A DNA stretch of 20,767 bases from Actinomycetes bacterium (GTDB taxonomy: Bacteria > Actinomycetota > Actinomycetes > Mycobacteriales > Micromonosporaceae), in contig JAEYGD010000550.1 of assembly GCA_023402505.1 (NCBI GenBank), positions 1 through 20,767 of the forward strand. The letters are read 5' to 3'. Numbering within the stretch: the first letter of the stretch is position 1; the number at the start of each line of letters is the position of its first letter. The notes beneath the pieces were generated by a model. That model searched no databases. It was not told the DNA's origin and saw nothing but the letters and a program-made list of their open reading frames with translations. Both the position numbers and the translations under genes were made by a program. Of this stretch, positions 16,283 to 20,767 are shown one piece after another.

Positions 16283-16424
16283 GTGCCGTGCTCCCGTGCG
16301 GTTGGTTGTCTCGGTCGGGAAGTAGACCGGTGGGCGCCCGCGGATTCAGCGCTGCCACGGCGCCCGAGTTCGCCGCACCGGCACTCCTTCCTCACGAGGT
16401 GCCGAACGAGCCGGCGGCAGGATG

Positions 16425-16613
16425 TCACCACCTGTCCCGCCACCACACGGCCAGCATCCCCGCGACCCCGACGAGGACGACGCAACCGAGGCCGGCGCAG
16501 ACAAGCATCGCGACGGCACCGAACAGCCCGAAGCCTCGGTAGTCCACGACGCGACTATAGGCAGATGCGTCGCGACTCGAAGCCGACGGCGCCGGTGCGG
16601 TGTCGACGCTCAC
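16425..16613 (-). CDS. Small single-pass membrane protein
   Basis: The frame encodes 62 residues from a GTG at 16613, only 7 nt after the stop of the upstream membrane-protein gene, so they are probably co-transcribed. The N-terminal 25 residues are polar (Ser/Ala/Asp-rich). One hydrophobic stretch (about 30-56, GAVAMLVCAGLGCVVLVGVA) is followed by WWRDRW, a pattern fitting one membrane helix with its C-terminus inside. The ribosome binding site is weak. No family is recognised. Confidence 0.55.
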   Translation of the reverse strand: MSVDTAPAPSASSRDASAYSRVVDYRGFGLFGAVAMLVCAGLGCVVLVGVAGMLAVWWRDRW

Positions 16614-16620
16614 CGTCCGG

Positions 16621-17079
16621 TCACGACCTGGCCCGTAGCCGCCACGCGGCGATCGCCGCGACGAGCAGCAGGACCACCAGCGCCGGGCCGCCGGCCAGGA
16701 CCAGGAGGCCCGCGCCGATGTTGGCGCCGATCACCCCGGCCGTGACCACCCGCCCGGCGAATCCGACCAGCGCACCGGCAGCGACGAGGGGCGTCAGCAC
16801 CGTCCACCACCGCGGGTCCAGACCGCGTACGGCGGTGGCGCGGACCAGCACGCCGAGCGCGACGACGGCGGCGACGCAGGCGAGGACGCCCGCGACCCGG
16901 TCCCCGACCGTACCGAGGCTCACCGGGCGGACCGCGTAGTCGAGGGCCACCCCCTCGGCGGCGAGCCGTCGCGCCTCGCCGCCGGTGAGGTCACCGACCA
17001 GCCACCAGACGGCGACGGGTGTCGCCAGCACCAGCAGCAGCGACGGGAGCAGGATCGCGGGGCGGTACGGGGTGGGCAT
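16621..17079 (-). CDS. Four-helix integral membrane protein of unknown function
   Basis: The product has 152 residues; the ATG at 17079 follows a GAAGAGG site. Four hydrophobic stretches (about 8-28, 61-81, 92-112 and 117-147, the last possibly two helices) are separated by short charged loops such as GGEARRLAAEG and RATAVRGLDPRWW. No catalytic or binding motif is visible. It is paired with the small membrane protein downstream and diverges from the alpha/beta hydrolase across 147 bp. A housekeeping or envelope role is possible but not supported by sequence. Confidence 0.75.
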   Translation of the reverse strand: MPTPYRPAILLPSLLLVLATPVAVWWLVGDLTGGEARRLAAEGVALDYAVRPVSLGTVGDRVAGVLACVAAVVALGVLVRATAVRGLDPRWWTVLTPLVAAGALVGFAGRVVTAGVIGANIGAGLLVLAGGPALVVLLLVAAIAAWRLRARS

Positions 17080-17226
17080 GCTCGCCTCTTCTCGGCGGGG
17101 CCGGTGGACGTCTCGCCGGCCAGTATGCGGTGCCGGACGGGGACGTTTCGCCGCCGCTGCACGGGTAATCAGCCGCGCCGGTGCACGCCGGGCGCGCCAC
17201 CGTCCGCCGACCCGAGGGAGCGATCG

Positions 17227-17946
17227 ATGTCAGACCAGCAACCCACCGTCGTGCTCGTCCACGGTGCTTTCGCGGAGTCGGCGAGCTGGAACGGTGTGAT
17301 CGAGCGGATGGGCGCGGCCTACCCCGTGGTGGCCGTCGCGAACCCGCTGCGCGGCCTGGCGAGCGACGCCGCGTACCTGCGGGACGTGATGGCGGGGATC
17401 GGCGGGCCGGTCGTCCTCGTGGCGCACTCGTACGGCGGCATGGTGATCACCGAGGCCGCCACGGACGAGTCGTCGGTGCGCGCCCTCGTGTACGTCAACG
17501 CGTTCGCTCCGGACACCGGGGAGTCGGCGCTGTCGCTGTCCGGGCAGTTCCCCGGCAGCACCCTCGCCGACACGCTGGTGTCGTACCCGGTGTCCACCGG
17601 CGGCAACGAGGTGGCGATCGGCCAGGACGCGTACCACAAGCAGTTCGTCGCGGACGTTTCCGAGGACGTCGCGGCACTGATGGCCCGTACCCAGCGGCCG
17701 ATCACCGAGCAGGCGCTCTCCGACGGCCTGTCCGCGTCGCGGCCGGCCTGGCGGTCGCTGCCCACGTGGTTCGTCTTCGGCGACGCCGACCGGAACATCC
17801 CGGTGGCCGCACACCGGTTCATGGCGGAGCGGGCCGGTCCGCGCGGCGTCCGCGAGATCGCCGGCGCCTCGCACGCGATGGCCGCGTCCCAGCCGGCCGA
17901 GGTCGCCGAGATGATCATCGAGGCGGTACGCGGGACCGGCGGCTGA
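17227..17946 (+). CDS. Alpha/beta hydrolase
   Basis: The product has 239 residues from ATG 17227, with GAGGGAG just upstream; the open frame extends 41 codons earlier without a sensible protein. Motifs are VVLVHGAFAESASW (oxyanion region, about 8-21), AHSYGG with nucleophile S68, FGDADRNIP with the acid D188 (or D186) and GASHAM with H216. This complete Ser-Asp-His triad is in the order of the alpha/beta-hydrolase fold, close to the small esterase/plant hydroxynitrile-lyase-like subgroup. There is no signal peptide, so it acts in the cytoplasm. The natural substrate is unknown. A strong hairpin follows the gene. Confidence 0.9.
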   Translation: MSDQQPTVVLVHGAFAESASWNGVIERMGAAYPVVAVANPLRGLASDAAYLRDVMAGIGGPVVLVAHSYGGMVITEAATDESSVRALVYVNAFAPDTGESALSLSGQFPGSTLADTLVSYPVSTGGNEVAIGQDAYHKQFVADVSEDVAALMARTQRPITEQALSDGLSASRPAWRSLPTWFVFGDADRNIPVAAHRFMAERAGPRGVREIAGASHAMAASQPAEVAEMIIEAVRGTGG

Positions 17947-17956
17947 CCCCCGGCGC

Positions 17957-18004
17957 ACGTCCCGGCCGCCTCATGTCCCGGCCGCCTCACGTCCCGGCCG
18001 CCTC
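17957..18004. repeat. Three tandem 16-bp repeats
   Basis: The unit ACGTCCCGGCCGCCTC occurs three times head to tail (17957, 17973, 17989). The middle copy has one C to T change. The last copy supplies most of the left arm of the adjacent hairpin. Confidence 0.85.
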
Positions 18005-18028
18005 CGCGGGTGCCCGTGGAGGCGGCCG
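17995..18028. terminator. 16-bp stem terminator between convergent hydrolase and esterase genes
   Basis: An 11-bp perfect outer stem (CGGCCGCCTCC with its complement) continues through a G.U pair and four more GC pairs to a tiny loop. It lies 48 bp after the hydrolase stop and 13 bp after the esterase stop, so it probably serves both. Confidence 0.75.
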
Positions 18029-18041
18029 GTCGCGGCGGTGG

Positions 18042-19385
18042 TCAGGCGATCGTGCAGGGCGAGCCGTTCAGGGTGAACGAGGACGGTCTGCCGGTGTCGC
18101 CGGTGTGGGTGGCCTGGAAGCCGATCGTCGTCGAGGCACCCGGTGCGAGCACCGCGTTGTAGGAGACGTTGCGGGCGGTCACGGCGCCAATGGACGGCGC
18201 GTACGAGGCGTTCCAGCCGTTGGTGATGTTCTGCCCGGCCGGCAGGGTGAACGCCAGGGCCCAGCCGTTGACCGTCGCGCTGCCGGTGTTGGTGACGGTC
18301 ACCGACGTGGTCAGGCCGGTGTTCCAGGCGTTGACCGCGTACGCCACGCGGCAGCCACCGGGAACCGGCGGGGGAGTGCTGGGCGGGGGAGTGCTCGGCG
18401 GGGGAGTGCTGGGCGGCGGGGTGGTCGGTGGCGGGGTGCTGGGCGGCGGCGAGGTCGGCGGGGCGCCGGTGTCCAGGCCGAAGAAGCGGATCGCCTGCGC
18501 GGCGTCGACCGGCAGGTTGTGCGAGACGCCCTGCATGCTGATCGCCTCGACCGGGGCGGTGCCGCCGCTACCGCCGTAGCGGGTGCGGGTGTAGCCGGCC
18601 TGCGGGGTGTCGGTGAACGTCGGTGTCTGGGAGAGGCCGTGCAGGTTCGTCCACTGCTTGATCTCCTCGGTGAAGTTCGGGTAGCGCAGCGTCTCGTCGT
18701 TGGTGCCGTGCCAGAGCTGCATGCGCGGTCGCGGGCCGGCGTACCCGGGGTAGGCGTTGCGCACCAGGTCCCCCCACGCCTGGGGAGTCCGGGTGATCTG
18801 GCCGTTGGCGCACTCGCTGTTCCACTCCGAGCCGTTGGTGGTCGCGAAGCAGCCGAACGGTACGCCCGCGAAGGCCGCGCCGGCGCTGAACACGTCGGGG
18901 TAGAGCCCGAGCAGGACGTTGGTCATCATCGCGCCGGACGACACGCCCGTGGCGAAGATCCGCGCCGGGTCGACGTCGTAGCGCTGGCGCACGTGGTTGA
19001 CCATCGACATGATCCCGACCGGGTCGCTGCCGCCGTCGCGGCGCAGGGCCTGGGGCGAGGAGACGTCGAAGCACTGGCTGCTGCGGGTCACCGACGGGTA
19101 GATGACGAGGTAGCCGTACCGGTCGGCGAGGGACGCGAACTGCGTGCCGGAGTGGAACGCCGGGCCGGTGCCGGTGCAGTAGTGCACCGCCACCAGCAGC
19201 CCCGGCCGGGGCGCGACGCGGTCCGGCACGTACAGGTACATCCGCAGGTTGCTCGGGTTGGCGCCGAAGCCGGTCACCTCGGTGAGTGCGGCCGCGGACG
19301 CCGGTGCGGTGCTGGTCAACGCCGCCAGCGCGGTCAGCGCGGCGGCCAGCAGGGCGGCGCCGAGCAGTCTCAACCTGACTTTCAT
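18042..19385 (-). CDS. Secreted CE1/LpqC-type esterase (PHB-depolymerase family) with C-terminal CBM2
   Basis: The start is set at ATG 19385, 7 nt after GGAGGA. An upstream ATG at 19403 would put this site inside the gene. The product has 447 residues with a signal peptide ending near ASA (about 31). The esterase domain (about 32-305) has the nucleophile in GVSSG (S149), Asp in WHGTNDE (D230) and His in GVSHNLP (H289), as in feruloyl/acetylxylan esterases and PHB depolymerases. A Pro/Thr/Ser linker (about 309-341, PPPSTPPP repeats) joins a CBM2 (345-447) with the usual terminal Cys pair (C345, C444) and exposed Trp residues. CBM2 binds cellulose or xylan, so de-esterification of plant cell-wall polymer is the likely role. 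The LacI operator is not found here. Confidence 0.9.
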   Translation of the reverse strand: MKVRLRLLGAALLAAALTALAALTSTAPASAAALTEVTGFGANPSNLRMYLYVPDRVAPRPGLLVAVHYCTGTGPAFHSGTQFASLADRYGYLVIYPSVTRSSQCFDVSSPQALRRDGGSDPVGIMSMVNHVRQRYDVDPARIFATGVSSGAMMTNVLLGLYPDVFSAGAAFAGVPFGCFATTNGSEWNSECANGQITRTPQAWGDLVRNAYPGYAGPRPRMQLWHGTNDETLRYPNFTEEIKQWTNLHGLSQTPTFTDTPQAGYTRTRYGGSGGTAPVEAISMQGVSHNLPVDAAQAIRFFGLDTGAPPTSPPPSTPPPTTPPPSTPPPSTPPPSTPPPVPGGCRVAYAVNAWNTGLTTSVTVTNTGSATVNGWALAFTLPAGQNITNGWNASYAPSIGAVTARNVSYNAVLAPGASTTIGFQATHTGDTGRPSSFTLNGSPCTIA

Positions 19386-19464
19386 GGAGTGTTCCTCCGG
19401 CATGACGATGGGCGGGAGTGGTGATCGAGGCTGCCCGGTGACCCGATCGTGTCCGGCTCAGGAA

Positions 19465-19501
19465 CATCCAGAAGTATGGATGGATTGACGAGTCCTGGCA
19501 A
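19465..19501 (-). promoter_or_regulatory. Candidate promoter and operator-like inverted repeat of the esterase gene
   Basis: On the minus strand TTGCCA (19496-19501), a 16-bp spacer and CATACT (19474-19479) form a possible promoter. CATCCA and TGGATG, 6-bp arms 6 bp apart (19465-19482), overlap the -10 and could be a regulator site. It does not resemble the cellulose regulator palindrome TGGGAGCGCTCCCA. Confidence 0.35.
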
Positions 19502-19532
19502 CCGGTGCCGCCCGGTCGCCCGCCCCGTGGGC

Positions 19533-19563
19533 TTGACCTTGCCCTTCGGGGAAGGCCCAGCCT
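19533..19563 (+). promoter_or_regulatory. MerR-type promoter with palindromic operator
   Basis: TTGACC (19533-19538) and CAGCCT (19558-19563) are separated by 19 bp, the long spacer typical of MerR-controlled promoters. The spacer holds the near-palindrome CCTTGCCC-TTC-GGGGAAGG (19537-19555; 7 of 8 pairs). It lies just upstream of the merR-PP2C gene, so autoregulation is likely. Confidence 0.65.
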
Positions 19564-19606
19564 GGCTCGTGCCGGCCGCGGTGGCCGGCACGAGGAGGAT
19601 GTCGAC

Positions 19607-20668
19607 GTGGACCTGCTGACCATCGGGTCGTTCGCCCGGGCCGCCGGCCTGACCGCGAAGGCGTTGCGCCTGTACGACGAGACCGGACTGCTGCCGCCGG
19701 CCGCGGTCGACGCCGAGTCCGGCTACCGTTTCTACGCTCCGGAGCAGCTCGACCGCGGCCGGCTGATCGCCACGCTGCGCCGGATCGGCATGCCGCTGGC
19801 GGAGATCCGCCGGGTGTGCGATCTCGATCCCGGCGCGGCGGCCGAGGCGGTCGGCGCCTGGTGGCGGGACGTCACCGCCGACACGGCGGCCCGGAGCCGG
19901 GTCGCCAACCACCTCGTGGAGCTGCTCGCCGGAAGGGACACGACCATGCCCGACACCAGCCCCACACTCACGTTCCGCCACGCCGTCCGATGCGCTACCG
20001 GCACCGTGCGGGACAGCAACGAGGACGTCGCGTACGCCAGCGACCGGCTGCTGGCCGTCGCCGACGGGACCCGGGGGCCGGGCGGCGCCGCCGCCAGCGC
20101 CGCCGCCGTCGACGCGCTCACGACGCTCGAACCGACCGGCGCGGCGGGGCCGGCGCTGCTCACCATGCTGGCCGACGCGGTCGCCGACGCCGACCGGGCG
20201 GTCCGCCGGGCGGCGACCGACGACCACCGGCCGGTCACCACGCTGACGGCGTTGCTGCGCTGCGGCGACCGGGTCGCGCTGGTGCACGTCGGCGACACCC
20301 GGGCGTACGTGCTGCGCGGCGGTGAGCTGTCCCAGCTGACCCGCGACCACACGTACGTGCAGTCGCTGGTCGACCAGGGCCGGCTCAGCGCCGGGGAGGC
20401 GGCGGCCCATCCCCGGCGGGCGCTGCTGGTACGGGCGCTGGGCGCCGGCACCGTGGAGGTGGACCTGGCGCTGCGTACGGCGGTCGAGGGGGACCGTTAC
20501 CTGCTCTGCTCCGACGGGATCTCCGCGGTGCTCGACCGCGCCGAACTGGCCGACGTCCTCGGTCTGGACGGCGACCCGGAGCAGGTCGCCGACCGGCTGA
20601 CGGCACTGGCGTACGAGAAGGGGGCACCGGACAACATCGCCTGCGTCGTCGCCGACGCCGTCTCCTGA
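19607..20668 (+). CDS. MerR-family regulator fused to a PP2C-type protein phosphatase
   Basis: GTG 19607 is chosen because GAGGAGG (19592-19598) sits 8 nt upstream and the MerR fold starts at once (LLTIGSFARAAGLTAKALRL). An earlier in-frame ATG at 19505 would include the promoter. The product has 353 residues. Residues 3-75 are a MerR winged helix with RLYDETGLLPPA and GYRFY; residues 75-110 are the dimerisation helix. A PP2C domain (about 122-353) follows, with metal-binding motifs RDSNED (D140), ADG (D153), HVGDTRAYV, CSDGI (D303) and DNIA (D342), so it looks catalytically intact. The loop after ADG is TRGPGG rather than the usual MGGH. The phosphatase replaces the small-molecule domain of ordinary MerR proteins. 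Known in actinomycetes; function unproven. Confidence 0.88.
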   Translation: MDLLTIGSFARAAGLTAKALRLYDETGLLPPAAVDAESGYRFYAPEQLDRGRLIATLRRIGMPLAEIRRVCDLDPGAAAEAVGAWWRDVTADTAARSRVANHLVELLAGRDTTMPDTSPTLTFRHAVRCATGTVRDSNEDVAYASDRLLAVADGTRGPGGAAASAAAVDALTTLEPTGAAGPALLTMLADAVADADRAVRRAATDDHRPVTTLTALLRCGDRVALVHVGDTRAYVLRGGELSQLTRDHTYVQSLVDQGRLSAGEAAAHPRRALLVRALGAGTVEVDLALRTAVEGDRYLLCSDGISAVLDRAELADVLGLDGDPEQVADRLTALAYEKGAPDNIACVVADAVS

Positions 20669-20682
20669 CCCCGCCTCCGGGC

Positions 20683-20757
20683 CCGCGATCTTGCACTTTC
20701 TGCCCCGGCATTTCGGACTTAGGGCGCATATCGAGGGCCGAAACTGCAAGATCGCGG
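20683..20757. repeat. Bipartite inverted repeat at the right edge
   Basis: CCGCGATCTTGCA (20683-20695) is matched by an exact 13-bp reverse complement (20745-20757). Inside, TTTCGG (20711-20716) pairs with CCGAAA (20738-20743). The 75-bp element is far less GC-rich than its surroundings and begins 15 bp after the merR-PP2C stop. It may act as a terminator or be a copy of an interspersed, MITE-like repeat. Confidence 0.65.
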
Positions 20758-20767
20758 TGGGGTGGGG

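Noticed and set aside
16379..16404. CGGCAC/GTGCCG hairpin after the small membrane-protein gene
   Set aside because: Only 6 bp with a 14-nt loop; too weak in this GC-rich DNA to call a terminator.
17220..17231. GCGATCGATGTC, resembling the LacI operator
   Set aside because: It differs from the consensus at two positions, breaks the palindrome arms and simply overlaps the start codon of the alpha/beta hydrolase; no promoter surrounds it.
17181..19424. Plus-strand 747-codon open frame across the hydrolase and esterase
   Set aside because: It runs out of frame through the hydrolase, through the terminator hairpin and antisense through the esterase; composition is shadow-like.
1..20767. CRISPR arrays, tRNA or rRNA genes, insertion sequences
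   Set aside because: No regularly spaced direct repeats, no tRNA-like cloverleaf or CCA end, and no transposase-like protein were seen on either strand.

Overview
The window is about 70% GC, and its real genes have third codon positions that are almost all G or C. RbsABC-type uptake genes, FG-GAP-repeat secreted proteins, a CBM2-linked esterase and a MerR-PP2C fusion all point to a filamentous actinomycete, most likely of the Micromonosporaceae (Micromonospora-like). This is inferred from style and gene content, not from a marker gene.

Left two thirds (1-14866): a LacI-controlled sugar-polymer locus. A secreted lysozyme-like FG-GAP protein (minus strand, cut by the left edge) diverges from a two-gene unit encoding a GH172 (DUF2961) glycosidase with Fn3 and FG-GAP repeats, and a CBM-carrying GH43-like beta-propeller enzyme. 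A strong hairpin closes that unit. A second operon follows: ribose-type ABC ATPase, permease, binding lipoprotein, FGGY sugar kinase and a FucI-family isomerase. A convergent LacI-family repressor gene ends the locus. Four copies of a near-identical 12-bp palindrome (GMAATCGATTTC) sit at the four promoters: lysozyme-like gene, GH172 unit, transporter operon and lacI itself. They define one local regulon.

Reading the parts together: GH172 enzymes are known to act on D-arabinofuranosides or alpha-D-fructofuranosides. FucI-family enzymes can isomerise D-arabinose to D-ribulose, and an FGGY kinase could make D-ribulose-5-phosphate, which enters the pentose phosphate pathway directly. No aldolase or AraD-type epimerase is present, and none is needed on that route. 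The co-regulated lysozyme-like protein adds a link to bacterial cell walls. My leading hypothesis is a system for harvesting D-arabinan, for example the arabinogalactan or lipoarabinomannan of Mycobacteriales. The substrate is inference.

Middle (14867-17226): a roughly 700-bp stretch with no convincing gene except a doubtful small reading frame, a perfect 15-bp hairpin, a RibD-C/dihydrofolate-reductase-like gene and two small membrane-protein genes, all three of these genes on the minus strand.

Right (17227-20767): an alpha/beta hydrolase, an unusual triple 16-bp repeat that forms a terminator hairpin, a secreted CE1/LpqC-type esterase with a CBM2 on a Pro/Thr/Ser linker, a MerR regulator fused to a PP2C phosphatase with its own MerR-type promoter, and a bipartite inverted repeat at the right edge.
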